Source of the DNA: Cheilinus undulatus
Lineage: Eukaryota; Chordata; Actinopteri; Labriformes; Labridae
Direction: 5' to 3'
Assembly: GCF_018320785.1 (NCBI RefSeq)
Contig: NC_054886.1
Span: forward strand, 29,275,732 to 29,339,731
Length of the DNA stretch: 64,000 bases
A program made the translations under genes and the position numbers. Positions 38,126-53,100 of the stretch are shown here, in pieces. Position 1 is the first letter of the stretch. Each line of letters starts with the position of its first letter. The notes below the pieces were generated by a model. It made no database searches. It was not told where the DNA came from and saw only the letters and a list, made by a program, of their open reading frames with translations.

Positions 38126-41100
38126 CTAGTTCTTCCACACAGTCGTTCTCCTGATCTCACTGATATTGCTGTAGTCGGTATCACTGCTAGCTCTCTTCAT
38201 CTGGTACATTACTTTAGCTGCTTCATCAGACAGAGTCTGTAGGGTAAAAATATGAATGAGTGGAAGAGAAGTTATGATGGGAAACAGTTTATAATAATGA
38301 CAGAAGGAAAGTTTAACAAGGAAGTTGTTCATCCATGTGAGATAAACCCTCTACAGGCTGGAGTGATTATTTCAAAATTCCCTTTAACTAACAGATAGAT
38401 AACCTGAGATTCTGCTGTGATGTCGTCGCAGATTACTGTCATCGTGTCCATCCAGTTGCCGTAGATATTCTCCTCCTGCTGCATTGGCCTCTGCCTGCTA
38501 TGGGACAGAAAGAATAAAAAAATGTGGTGAATGAAAGACCCAGTTTCAGGTCCCGACACAACCATAATCACATGACTGTCCATAGTAGCTTTGTTGATTT
38601 AATTAAACAAATGTTAGAAATTTCTTTGGTCATTATTTTGTGTTATATCCATTCAAAAAATCAACAGAGTCATACTAATAAGCAGGCAATTCAACACTGG
38701 CCCATTCTAATTCTGTACCTGTCTTACAAAACACGATAAAGTTCTCTCTGGGGTGCCCTCCCAGTGGACAAAACATGATAAAGTGTTTTCTAGGGTGCAA
38801 TCACAGTGGAAAAATAACGACAAAGTGCCCTTTAGGTTGTCCTCCCAGTGGACAAATGATGATAAAGTGCTCTCTAGGGTGCTGTCCCAGTGAAAAAAAA
38901 AACATAATAAAGTGCTCTACTGGGCACTGTCCTAATGGACAAAACATGATTAAGTGCCCTATATGGTGCTGTCCCAGTGGGGAAAAAAAACATGATAAAG
39001 AGCCCACTAGGGTGCAATCCCTGTGGACAAAATATGATAATGTGCACCCCAGAGTACATAACATGATGCAGTTGCCCTCCTAGTGGCCATAACATGGGTA
39101 GTTCTCTTAACAGTAACCTCCCAGTTAATAAAACATGAAAATTTGCTCTCTGAGTTGTTGTCCCAGTGGTCAAATCCGGCGTAAGTGCCAAAATTCTGTC
39201 AAAGTCAGAAAAAAAATGTAAAAAGCACTTTCAAGGGTGCTGTCCAAGGTGACAAAACATGAAAAGTGCTCCCTAGGGTGCCCCCCCACCCCCCCAGTCA
39301 ACAAAACCTGGAAAAAGTGTTGTTTGGTGTTGTTCCAGTGTGCAAAACCTGCATTAAGTGACCTCAAGGGCCCCTCCAGTGGCCAAACATGGCTAAAGAG
39401 GCCATCTCAATAGCAATAACAAGGATCAAGCGCTCTCTTGTTTGCCATCCAAGTTGACAAAACATGATAAAGTGCTCTCTAGGGTGCCCTCCTGGTAGAA
39501 AAAAACATTATTTTCTTTCTAGGGTGCTGTCCCTGTGGACAAATAATGAAAAAGTGCCCTTTAAAGTGCACAGGTTAAATGGTGGAAAAATGCAATAATG
39601 CTCCGAAAGCTCCTCAGTATGAAGTCATGCATAGCTAAAATGTTTACAGAGATGCACACAACCAGACAAACAGAACTGGTCTATCTCCTCATGATTTGAC
39701 TAGCAAATCAAGGTATCCCAATGTGCCGTATAAAAAAAATAGTTATGAAGGAGTGCTTGTATCTGTACATGCTGACTCACACACATAAACACCATGTTAT
39801 CTAAGATAAGATATTCCTTTTTATTAGTCCCACAAGGAGAAATTCCATCTAGACATTCTTGTATGATTGGTCATTATTTACTAAGGGTGTGACGAGACAC
39901 TTATCTCACGAGACGAGACAAGATTTTACACTTTTTTTAAATTTTGGAGAAAAAAAATACATGGGTGGATAATATGTCCTTTATACACCTGAAAGCCATA
40001 ATTACAAGGCATTCAGGTCTATTCAAAAATATTTGAATTAAGTACTGAGTAGGCTATTAATGCTTCCAAAGAGTATGTTTTGTCTAACTTTGACTCAAAC
40101 TGTACATTTTAATGCTCTTCAAATCAAACCTTTCATTTTAACAGTCTACAAAATCTTTATTTTACTACACTATGCACTCATCGCTACAATTACAATAACT
40201 ATTTTTAATATTACACTTAATTATATATAATAAAAGCATTTAGATTATTTTAAAAGTACTTAAAGCACCGTTTTCAACAGACTGAAATATAAAGAGCTGC
40301 TTCAGTAAAATCAAACTATTTCTCATTCTCTTTAAGGACATCCATATTTAAAACACTCAAAATAAATCTTTAAGTCAATAACACGTTGTAATTTAAAGAA
40401 ATAGATTATTTTATCGTGTTGTGGTCTTTTTTTCTTACATGAGCTTTAACAGTGTTGGACACCATGCACAGATGAGCGTGTGTGTTAATGTGTGTGCGCT
40501 GGTGAGTGAGTGTGTGTCTCTGTCTGCTGTCATACCACAAACAGGGCGTGTTTAACTGAGTTTACCAGTGTAGTATGCAGACCCGTTGCGCTACACATGT
40601 TCAGCTTCTGACTGATCATACGCCCAGCCAACAGCTGATGGATGTGTGACCGACAGACGGTGAGTCAAGAAGGAGACATGACGAAGCCGTGACTCAAAGT
40701 TACAAAGTCACAAATAGCGGCACTACGAGCGAGTCTGCGCGCATACACGAACTAAATAAACGCTGTATTCTCCTCACAGAGACTGCACAGACTTTCACCA
40801 GCAGCATTTCATCAGTTCGCACCATTATGATGATGCATAGGCGGATCATGTACGGCCCAAGTAGCGCACACGGGGTGGGGGGGAGCATCTTAATGGATAC
40901 CGGATCAGCTCCGTTTCCTCATTTGCTCTCTCAACAACTGTTTCAAAGTGTCCGGGGCATGTTTGTGATCTTTATAACTTCCAGTTTGGTGTTGTTTTCT
41001 GTAAGGAGAGCTGCTGCTCCAAGTGTCTGCGCAATATTGATCTCATGAGATTGATTTTTCCACGACGAGAAATCTCGTGGCGTTTTGATCTCGTCACACC

Positions 41101-44100
41101 CCTACTATTTACCCAAATATGTGATCAGATGGAGTACTGGTGTATGCTACAGAGCCATACCTGATTTGATTGAGAAGGTCTTGCTGTGCTTTAAGTTGTC
41201 TTTGTGCTTCCTGGACTTGACCCTCCATGGTTAGTCTGGCACAGAGCTGAGCACAGTGGACGCCGAGGACCGCCGTGTTAAGACTACCAGCGTCGACCCG
41301 CCTTTGAACAGACAAACACAGCAGAGCACATTTGCATCCCTTGAATTCCAACATTATATCTTTTGACAATATATTTTGTTTTTAACCCCTTTGAGCCTGC
41401 ATAGTACATCATTTCATCATCATTTAAAAACATGTGCATGCTGCACAACAAATTAATCAAATGGAAATGGGCTACAGCCTTATATGAACCATTTATCCTA
41501 CACCAAACATAACTTAATATGGTAATCTAAGGGCCACACATTTTTGCCACTAGCAATATGCTACCTTATGCTATATATAAAAAGAAAGGGTATTATGAAA
41601 GCTGAGACTCAGCTAAATCCAGGGATATTATCCTTATTGCTCTAGGTTTGTGTTTTTGCAGACTTTATTTGTGTGATTGTCTGTGAATACATCGTTTTTA
41701 CCTGCAGGTGGTAACTGGTCGTTGCTCTGTGATGACTCTAGTGACCTTCTGTTGATCTCTGGTCTTGAAGCTCAGTTGTACTTGGAATGGAAGCGTGCTC
41801 TTCTGTAGAAAAGCTGTTAAAGTCACCATATCTTTATTAAAATGTTGTTTTACACAGCCGATTTGACTATGCTGCTGCAAGTTCAGGTGAACTTATGTTT
41901 ATAAAAGGCATTATTTATTTGTATTGGAGCATGAATAAAGACTTACTCTCTATAAACTCTGGTTTTACAGCAAACTGAAAGGTCATCTCCAGTCCCTTAG
42001 TGACGTTCCCAATGTCTCTGACCAGTTTGTGATTCTTTTCATCCTCGTATGGAAAACAGCTACAGTGGAAAGATAAAGAAAGTGAAAAATCATACTGAGA
42101 ACTATATTTTCAAGCTGTAAATGCAAATGAAAGGAGGAGATATGCATTCTTTTATAGATGACGAGTAATTTGACCCTTAATTCCTGATATATACAGCTCC
42201 AATTCCAAAAAAACTGGTCACCGTGCCATCCACAAATGCCAGAGCTCATTTAAAGTGGACTGAGGCAAAATGGAAAACTGTTCTGTGGTCACATGAATCA
42301 AATTTTTAAATTATTTTTGGAAACCATAGATGCCAAGTCCTTTGGACTAAAGAGGAGAGGGACCATCCAGCTTGTTATCAGCCCACAGTTCAGCTCTGAA
42401 GCCTGCATCTCTGATGGTATAGGGTTGCATTAGTGTCTATGGCGTGGTCAGCTTTCACATCTGGAAAGGTGCCATCAATGTTGAAGAGCATAGAGAAATT
42501 TTTGAGCAACATATGCTTCTATTCAGACAACGTCTCCTTGAGGGGAGGCCTTGATTATTTCAGCAGGACAATCATCAATCACAACAGCATGGCTTCACAG
42601 TAGAAGACCAAAGAAGACCCAGGACTATTGAGCAGCTAGAGCAGACCAGAATGGGACAACATTCCTCTCCTGAAACTCCAGCAACTGGTCTCCTCACTTC
42701 CCAGAAGATTAAAGACTGTTCTTAAAAGAAGAGAGGATGATACACAAAGGTAAACACTGCCCTGTCCCAACTTTTTTGAGATGTGTTGCCATCAAATTCC
42801 AAATGAGCTCATGTTTTTCATGAAATGGTAAAACGTCTCAGTTTCATTATCTAAAATGTTTTTTTCTGTTAAAATATGGGTTCATGAGATTTAAAAATCG
42901 TTGCATTCTGTTTTCATTTACATTTACGCAGTGTCCAAACTTTTTTGATATTGTGGCTGTCAGGTATTTTAACTCACATTCCTTCAGGAGCAAGCAGGGT
43001 CGCCGTGACTCCAGTTGCAAGGACGTTGTCGACAGAGGCTGAATGGATCTCCGTAGCAACCGTGCCAATGCTCACCATGTTCACCTGCTCAGACAACACT
43101 GGTTTTATTAGTCAGGTTTATCATTAACCCAGTGCTACTACAGTAACGCTCGCTGTGACGGTATTTGAATCTCACCCTTCCTCCGGTCGTGTCTGCAAGT
43201 CTCCCGATGTCAGCCAGACGACAATCAGTGCCTTCAAAAGTCATCACTGATATAATGACTCTTAGGGTAGAAAACAAGAGCATAGATTTAACTCTACTGG
43301 TTTTAATGCTTCATGTTGTTGGACTTTATGAAGACACCGACTCTGTTTGTGTTCTCACCCACTCTCCACAGCCTGCAGAGCCAGCTTTCTGTAGAAATAC
43401 GGGACATGGGACGAGGAGGACAGGGAGGGATTCTGCTCTATTTCACCCAGTCCAATGTTGGCTCTGCCATCAGTGCACAAAACCACCTACAGGAAAAATA
43501 AAGAAACTCCATCAAACTCCATTCAGTGGTTCTCAAATGGTGAGGCAAGTCTAGGTGTGCCGTGGGAATTTGTACAACCAAACGTTATTACTACGACTTT
43601 ATCGCAAGTACTGAAACAACCCTGGGAATGGGCCCTCCCCGACTGTGATTTGAGTGCATAAGTATTGGATTGGTAGCATTGGTGCTAGCATCCTGGCTAA
43701 CAGTTACCTCATCTAGAGCTGAAAAGCATGGCAAGCTATTATTGTGTTGAATTGCAACTTTTAACCAAGCTGACATTTTTTTCTACTCATTTTAACCACT
43801 TGTTTGACAACTTCAACCCTTCTGCTGCTTTTTAGCATTTGTGCCACTTCTTATTACTACTTTTGACCCATTTTTGCCAATTTTGCCACCCTTTTGCCCA
43901 TTTTCGCTATTGTTTGGACATTTTTTGCACCTTTATAATCCCTTTTAAACATTTTGACCACCTTATTGCAACCTTAACTCATGTTTGCCACTTTTCTGCC
44001 ATTTGCAAACTATTTTCTCACCTTTTGGACACTTTCAACCATTTTTTGCCAATTTTCGCCCACTTTAGCCTTTGTGTGGCCACTTTCTTGCCCAAGTTTG

Positions 44101-47100
44101 CCCTTTGTTATCACTTTTAACCCTTTAAGGCCACTTGTTACCCATTCTTTCCATATTTTTGACACTAATAACATGTTTTTGCCTCTTTTAACCTATTTTT
44201 GGGCCACTTGTTGCCTATTTCTGCCCATTTTTACCTCTGCCAAGGAGGTTATGTGATCGGGTGTGATTGTTTGTTTGTTTGTTCATTTGTTTGTGAGTTG
44301 TTAGCAACATAACTCAAAAAGTCATGGACGGATTTCCATGAAATTTTCAGGAAATGTCACAAATGGCATAAGGAAGAACTGATTAGATTTTGGGACTGAT
44401 CTGGATCACTGTCTAGATCCAGCAATTTTTTTAAAGGATTCTTTCCTTTTGGGAGATAGGGCTAATGGTGGAGGTCTGCACTGTTACCACTTTACACCAG
44501 GAGATGGTGGACATGGGTAACTTCAATCCCAGCAGCAGTTTTTGGAGTGTTTCTATTCAAAGTTTTGGAGTTTACTGAATTTGAAAGACGCACACACCCC
44601 AGTCGAGGAGACGAATGGGAGCATAACAGAGAGAAAGTGAGCGAATTGTAGCGAGAATACTCACAATGCTGGGAGGAATAGAGGATTATTCACCCTCTGC
44701 CATGACTTTCAGTTGTCCGGTGAGACCATGGGTGCGTCCGCCATGACAGTCCACGCGTAACAAAGCCAATGCTTTGTCTCGTCGTGTTTCCAACCCACTG
44801 GGGAGGGATTAATCTGCGAATTAGATTTTTGGAGTGATCCGGATCACCGTCTGGATCCAAGAATGTTTTTTAAGGATTCTTCACCATTGGGAGATAGGGC
44901 TGATGGCGGAGGTCTGTGCTTTCTGAGTGCTTGCCATTTATTGCCCAATTTTGCCATGTTTTTTCATCACTTTTAGCTCATTTTTGCAACCTTCCAGGCA
45001 CCTTTTGCCAACTCAATGATTCCCCAGTTGGCTGGGCCTCAGAAAGCTCTCCCATTTCTTTCCCTTATGGGCCACCTTGACTGTAACATTATTCAAAAAG
45101 TCTATTTTTTATCGATATGAATATGACGTGCTGTGAGATTTTGGCTTGACCTTTGGTGTGCCTTGGGCGAAAAAAAGTTTGTTCTCTTGCAGACTGAAGA
45201 TTTTCCTCCAGGATTTTTCTATAATTTACCACATTCATTTTACCCTCTACACTTACACGCCTGCTAGAACTGGCTGCTGAGAGGCACCCCCACAGCATGA
45301 TGCTGCCACCACTCACAGTGGGGATAGTGTGTTCATGGTCATCAGACCAGTGAACTTCCTTCCAATTGATCATAGAGTCTCCCACGTGCTTTTTTGGTGA
45401 ACTCTAGTCCAGATTTAGGAAGTTTCTTCAACAGTGTCTTCCTCTTCGCCACTCTCCAATAAAAGCTTGGACAGGTGAAGAACCTCGGCCAGAGAGTCTC
45501 CCATCTCAGCTGCTGAAGCTTGGAACTCCTTCAGAGTAGTCATAGGAGTCTTGGAAGCCTCTCTCACTAGTCTCCTTCTTGCACGCTCACTCACTTTGTG
45601 AGGATGGCCTGATGTAGACAGATTTACGCATGAGACATATTGCTAGCATTTCTTAAGTATGGATTTAATTGAACTCTGGGGGATGTTCAGAGCTTTCGAT
45701 GTTTTTGTATCCATCCCTGACTTCTCCTTTTCAATAACTTTTTCTGAGTTGCTTGGAGTGTTCTTTTGTCTTCATGGTGTAATGGTAGCCAGGAATACTG
45801 ATTAACCAGTGACTGGACCTTCCAGACATAGGAGTCTTTATACTACAATCACCTGAGGCACATTCACAGTGCTCAGGTGATCCCCATTCCACTAATTATT
45901 TTGACTATGATTGGTTTATGATAGATGTAAAGTTTAGATCTTAATTGAACTGTTTTCTAAAGTGAGGATAGAAGTGAAACCAAATGTGTGTACTCAAAGA
46001 CTAGGCAAAAAGAAGTTGAATCAGGGAAATGTAAAAGTCCAGACTTTTGTACACTTTCTGATGTAACCTGTCTGTTCACTTCCTCACCTTTGACCCTGGG
46101 TACCTTGATGCCATGGCAACCGAGGCTAACGCTGCAGGACCAAGACATGTAGCTCCATGCTCCCTGAGACTTAGTGCGGAAATACATAAAAACAACAGTT
46201 CATTTTCTGCCATTTTTGCCCCTCAAAAAAAAAAAAAAAAACAGTTTTGATGATCACTCACTCCTTGACTCTCTGTAGAAGATGGCTGCAGGTCTCAGCG
46301 ATACAATGTGGGATGCTGTAAGCAACACTCTGCTGCCATATATGGTCATAGTCGACCAACGCCCAATCCCTGAGAGTGAGGGGAGTACTGGTGCCGTCAC
46401 CGTATATCACAACCTGTTGAAAGGAGATGGAGAGTATTAGGGGGTCCTTTGACTGTCAATCTCACAGTCAAACCCCTGCTACGAAACAACCATCACTCTA
46501 CTGTAGACACATGGTGGTGTTCAGAGTCTGATTTACACTGATTTTCCTGTGTTATTTATAAGTAGATTGGCATATTTCTTTTTGTATAATAAGATATGTC
46601 ACGGTGCTTTTAATTCTACTTTGTCTTGCTGCCCTGCACTTTGAAATTTCATGTTAAAGTGAAGGAACACCTCAGCTCATAGTGTCTATTTGACATTTGC
46701 TTATATTTATGGAACTAAGGGATTCTCAGTCACTAAAACTGGTTAAAAATCTTAGGTATGTGTGAGCATTTTCACTGTCTGAATGTTTGTGTTGCCTTGG
46801 TTTAAGCCTTCCAATTATTTGAGTATAGTCAAATGTGACCAGTCAGATTTGACTTTGTAAATGCTTGGTCTGGGGAACTCCCAGTCAGTATCATGGGTTT
46901 TTAAGTGTAGCAGCATGTCGGTTTGACTGCACCATGAGGAAAAGTTCAGTCGAAGCTCTTTTAATGGCACGTATTTTTTTCAAATCCAGAGATTCAATAA
47001 AAGATAGAAAGAAGAAACTAGATCTTGCCAACCTTACACTTCACATTGATTATTTCACTCGGTTTGTCCTTTAACTTTTAGATAAGTGCAACTTTATCCA

Positions 47101-50100
47101 CCTACATCATCGTTGAACGTGACCAGAGCCACTCTCCTGTGTGGGGACTCCTGCAGCAGGGACGTTAGCGCCCTCTGGAGGGCGTCTTGCATACTCTGTG
47201 GAGGAAAAGCACCCAGAGAATCACATTTTAGCACCACTTCATGTTTACTTTAGGCATTCTTATGTGTAGCACGTGTACCTGTCAAAATCTCACCTCTAGT
47301 CTGGATATGTGTGCAATTGATCCACTGCTTTTTGTGACCTAAAATAGAAAATATGTCAACAGACATACCAGAACAGCCTCATTGCCAGATATATATGATG
47401 GCTATGACAGTAATGTAATAAATGCTAATTAAGAGAAAATTTGTAAACTGCAAATCATGTGGGTTTCTTGACAAAGTGGTCCTGACTGAAGTAGATTTTC
47501 AAAGTCTTCATGCCAGTGTTACTCAACAGTGCTCAGCCAAAGAGCCAAATTGTTGAAAAATGCATTTGCAAGAGCCACAACCTAAGTGGTGAAAAGTGGC
47601 AATTAAAATACGTGAAAAGTAGCAAAAATGGTAAAATAGCAGCAAACTCTGGGAGAAAAAGACAAAAAAAATGTGAAGAAAAAGTGGCAAAAATGGTCCC
47701 AAAGTGGCAAAAACATGGCAAAAAAATGATTGAAAAGTGACTAAAATGGACAAAAACAGCATCAAAGAGTGGCAAAATGGGTAATTAATGGCATTTAATT
47801 GCGAAGGGCAGTTTAAATGGGTGAGATGTGGCAAAAATAAAGGCAAAAGGGGGCAAACAGTTGCAAAAAGCAGGATAAAAATGTCATAAAAGGGTGAAAA
47901 GTGACAAAAAGAAGGGGCAAAAATGGGCTAAAAGCAGCAAACACTGGCAGAAAGTGGCCAAAATGGGTGGACAGGGACAAAAAATGAGATAAAGGTGGCA
48001 AAAATGGTCCTAAAGAAACAAAAATACGGCAAAAATGAGTGAAAAGTGACTATAATCGACGAAAACAGCATCAAAGAGTGGCAAAATGGGAAATATTTGG
48101 CATTTAATTGCCATGAGCAGCTTAAATGGGTGAGAAGTGAGAAAAATAAAGGCAAAATGGGACAAACAATTACAAAAAACAGGATAAAAGTGTCAATTAA
48201 GGGTGAAAAGTGACAAAAAGAAGGGGCAAAAATGAATTAAAAGCAGCAAACACTGGCAGAAAGTGGCCAAAATGGGTGGAGCGTGACCAAAAAAATGAGT
48301 TAAAGGTGGCAAAATGGTCCCAAAGTGACAAAAATGTGGCAAAAATGAGTGAAAAGTGACTAAAATGGACAAAAACAGCATCAAAGAATGACAAAATGGG
48401 AAATAAGTGGCATTTAATTGCAAAATGCAGCTTAAATGGGCGAGAAGTGGCAAAAAAGGGCCAAAAAATTGCAAAAGCAGGATAAGAGTGTCTTAAATTG
48501 GCTAAAAGTGACAAAAAGAAGTGGCAAAAATGGGCTAAAAGCAGTAAAAATGGAATAAAAGTAGCAAAAATTGCAAAAATTAAATAGAGGTTGACATTAA
48601 AGTCTGACAATTAAAGCCTACCGCGTAAGTGTACGAAACAAACTGATAAATGTGACTTGCAATGGATCATTTCTGAGGACAAATTTTCCTTTTTTAATGT
48701 TTCAAATTAAGACATAAAAGTGCCACAAATCATCACAAGAGAGCCACACGTTGAGGATCACTGCTCCATGCCGTCAACTGCCAAGGATAAGAGACATCAT
48801 GTTTGGGTGGTTCGTACGCCACTCTAGTGAGGATATTCAAGGTCACTATTACCTCCAATTTTGTGAGCAAAGTACTTCAAGAATGCACCAAGGGATTTTT
48901 GTCAAATTTGGCACATATCTACACATGCACTTGTGGGTGAACCGATTTGATTTTAGGGCCCACATTATGAGTCACAGTGATCTTGTACCATATTGAAGCC
49001 TGATCCATCTCTGTACTTTCACTGCCCTGCAATAGTAGACCTCACAAGGGCACATAACCACCAGGGGGAGTTATCCAGCCTGTTGCACCAGCTGTTCCCT
49101 GTTATAGTGCAAACCTTAGCTGGTTTACAGTTATTGTACTCATCCTCTGTCTCTGCTTTCACACAGATGAACACACACCTCTGTAGTGACGCTCATGCTG
49201 CCAGAAATGTCCACGCAGAACACCACCAGTGTGTCCTCCAGGTTCTGGTAGTCATCGTCGCTCTCAGTGGACAGGTAAATGTCATCACTGTGCACACCTG
49301 CACGCTGACCTATGCACACTTTCTCCAGTCTGTCGTTTACACTGTTTTCACGCCCACAGAACTCACACACCCACACCTGAATGCAAAAAAGAGAAGTAAA
49401 GTCGAATTTACTTTTAGTTTTAGCGACCTTTCTCAACTCATATGAACCAAAATTTGAGGAAGAATAAACTTCTAACAATCTGAAGGTAAAATATAATTAA
49501 TAGTTATAAGAAAGAGGAAAAAATTGAGCTTTTAGCCAAATCTAAGGCCCTACTTCCCTGCAAAAGATATTTAAAGGCAGCAAAAATGATCACTTACGTT
49601 CCTCTGTGTGCAACTCAAACATGACAAAGCAGCACTACATTTCCCACAAATCACCGGGGTTTGAAACGTCTCCATGCCTGAGGCTGTTTGAGACAAGGCA
49701 AGGCAAGTTTCTTAATTAAGCACCAGTCATGCAAACAGCTTTGCAGAGTTATAAACAGAGCATTAGGAACATAGAGAACATTATAAATGGGGTATTTGGT
49801 TAAACTGTATGCAGATGATGCTGTTATTTATTCTATGGAGCTGCTTTATGTTCTACAGCCCTGTCATTGACCAGTTTGTACACTGGTGTTAGGAATCTTA
49901 TCAAAACAGGTATTTTTATGCATGTTTCTGTGCGTGGATGTACCTTGACTGATATCGACCAGTTTGCCGACACTGAGGGAGATAACATTGACGTTAGCCG
50001 CCAGCCTGCTCTCTCCTTCCTGCTTATCCCCTGTGAGTCATGACAGAAACATGAAAACTATATTTCTTTGGGACAGTCACAGGTGGTTACAAGAAGGAAC

Positions 50101-53100
50101 TGAACCTCACCTCTGGGCGGGACAGGAGGAGGGAGGGAGAGAGGAGCGAGAGGGAGCTGAGGGGAGGGGAGAGGGGGGAGGGGCAAGGAGGTAGGACGAG
50201 GTTTTCTGAGGCGACGAGGAGGCAGAGGTGGAGGAACCGGACCTGAGAGAGAAAGAAAGATTGTAGATTGCAAAAAGTCAGATGGAAGCAGGTGTATTTA
50301 TCTCATCTTTGTTTTGTTTTTTATCACACAGATGTCACTAACCAAAAAAATGACATTGGGGTGGTGGGGAATCATGGGAGTGATTCCCTGCTACTCCACC
50401 CTCCTGACCCTTATGAAAACAAACTCTGATTGGACATAGCAAAGTCAAACAGGGGGAGCTTTGGCAACAAAACGCACTGCCAGTATACCAGGAATAATCG
50501 TGGTCCATCCCGGACGAGCCCCCATGACAAATGGCAAATGGGGGCTTGTCTGCCCATGTTTATGCAGGGATTCTGGTACTTGCATATACATATAAATATA
50601 TATATAAATTAATAGTAAAGTCATTATTTAAAGTTTTTTTTTCTCTGTGTGAGAGATGATAAAAGCTACTACTCTGGTTTCTTTACAATACTTCACTCAT
50701 ATCATATTTTTCATATGAATTAAAATTAAGTTCAACTGTTTCATAGGCAGGCAGCTACTTAGAGCCCCCTGGGCAGCATGGACCCCTGTGGGTGGAAAAA
50801 CCTCAAACCACAGCAGTGGCCTAAAATGTGCAAAGTTTTCAGTAACAGTAGGAAACCCTACGGTGGCCCTGAAGGCCAATAGGAAATAAATATTTCAAAA
50901 GCGCAAAATATATTTCAGAAAACACAAAAACATTTCACAATACACAAATACATTTCACTGATCGCAAAATACATTTCACGAAACCGGAAAGGGTAGGACC
51001 ATGGAGCTTGTTTGTGATTGGCTAAACCCAAGTCTGTCTGGCATCAGTCATTTATCATTTCCTGTTTACAATCTTATCGCAATAGCTGAGCCAACGCAAA
51101 ATTTCAAGTGTGAATTGGGTGAACTTTGGAAATTAATGTTTTTGTCTGATTATTTGTGATCAGACTGACATGAAACAAGACAACATGATAAGATTTGATG
51201 AAATGCTAATGTACGAAATGATACAATACTAATTATGATATCATGATACAATACCAAACTATATGATACAATACTATACAATACCATTTGATATAATATG
51301 ATAAGATACACATTTATGTTACAATATGAAACAATATAATATGGTATGATACATACGACATGATACAAAATGAAATGAAATGATATGATGCCATACAATA
51401 TGATATGTTGCTACCCTACAGAATGATACAGTCTCAAAAAAATAAAATAAAACAAAAATAAAAAGAATCTGTTGATTTTTGTGCAAAAAAAAATTGACAT
51501 TTAGAAAAAAAAAACAACAACAAAAAAACATTTTTTTTTTTTTTTAAAGATTATAAAGTTGTATGTTCACAGAACATTAAATCCAGAATTTCTGGGTATA
51601 AAAAGACTGAAATATATATATTTTAAAAAAACTTGTAATTTCCAAGTAAAAATGCTTAAATATAAACATCAAACTAAGAGATTCAAAACCTAAAATTTAA
51701 AACAGTAAAAAGTAAAAAGAAATACAAGAAAGCTAAAAAAAAACAGTGGTTGTATTTTTGACTTTATGTCCCAAAAATTCTACATTTTGGTTCAAGTACA
51801 TTTTCAACTTTTAGAGTGAAAAAATCATTTTTTTCCTTGTGATGGTCACATATTATGCAAAATCACTTTTTTCAGGCTTTTCTAACATAAATATGTGCCC
51901 CTGGCCTGTCCACAATCCCCTCAAATACCAGAAAAATCCTTTCCCATCCTCCCTGTCCTTCTCCACCTTCCAGAAAATGTGTGCTGAAACAAGCCAGTCT
52001 CAGATTTTCCCCTCATTATCTCATGTGGGGAGTTCGCCCTCCCCCTGAGAGGAGCAGCATCCATAAGCTCAATAATACCCAACTGCAGCCGCGAGTACCG
52101 TACAAACCACGCCCCCTACAAACCACACCCCCTACAAAACACACACCCCACAAAACACACCCACTTGTGCTATTTGCTTAGTTTAAGGTGAACTCAGACT
52201 AGTTTAGATAGGCCTTAATTACCTTTAGGTAAGGTTAACATTTTAATTTCTACTGGTTAGATTTAGGGGTACATCATTGGGGTAGGTGTATATTTAATTA
52301 ATCAGCTTCCTGGGATTAGGTTTAGCATTTAAATTCCACTGGTTAGGGTTAGAATTAATTTATTGTATGGATCGATGGGATATGTTTTGTACGGAGCGTG
52401 GTTTGTAGCGGCTGCGGCTGCAGCTAGACCCTTCTCATTAAGCTGCATCCATTTCCTGATAGGGGCGTGGTCAGGGGGCGGAGTCAGACAGCTCAGTAAC
52501 ATTTAAAGCCACAGCTCGTCCTGAGCAGGGCTGAACCAGGAGGGCTTTAGACATTCAACAATCCAATACTGCAGTGTTTTTTCAGACACAAACTTCACAG
52601 GCATGTTTTGTCTTGATTAGAGTTTTTTCTTAAAAATAAACAGATCCTCTTCTTGATTATAAACCATCATAATGATGGATAGTTTATACATAGATATTTT
52701 TTCAAGAACAAATATATGTAGGTCTATTATGTTGGGATCTTTTTCAATCAAACTGATGTTTATTTTTTTCCAGTTGGGGTCTTGTGGAGGTTTAGCTTTT
52801 CTCTGATATAAGTTGGGGAGCCTTAAGGAAAAAAGGTTGGGAACCACCGCAGTACACTACAATATGAACTGAAACCATACCTATCATGCCATGCTACCCC
52901 ATTATATGAAAAAATACAGTACCTACAATACAGTATGATACAATATGTTAGAGTACCTACAATACAAAACAAAAGGGAGGGTGATAATACTATACTATAT
53001 GATACAATATGAAACAAAACTGTGCGGTAGCAAAACTATTACACGATACAACTCGTCCGGCATAAAATCTCACAATGCTGTATGATACATTTGAATGTCT

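Noticed and set aside
38722-39580. Regularly spaced repeats suggesting a CRISPR-like array
   Set aside because: The units are imperfect and contiguous with no unique spacers, in a vertebrate intron; it is a minisatellite.
40689-41048. Plus-strand 119-codon open frame
   Set aside because: It lies fully within the hAT-like element 39882-41104 and shows no transposase or other domain.
47523-48610. Minus-strand hydrophobic open frames up to 137 codons
   Set aside because: By-products of the 311-bp repeat inside a hAT-like element, in an intron of the VWA gene.
50058-50273. Highly proline-rich minus-strand frame as a separate small protein
   Set aside because: It contains exon 50242-50111 of the VWA gene plus intron sequence; the exon is annotated there instead.
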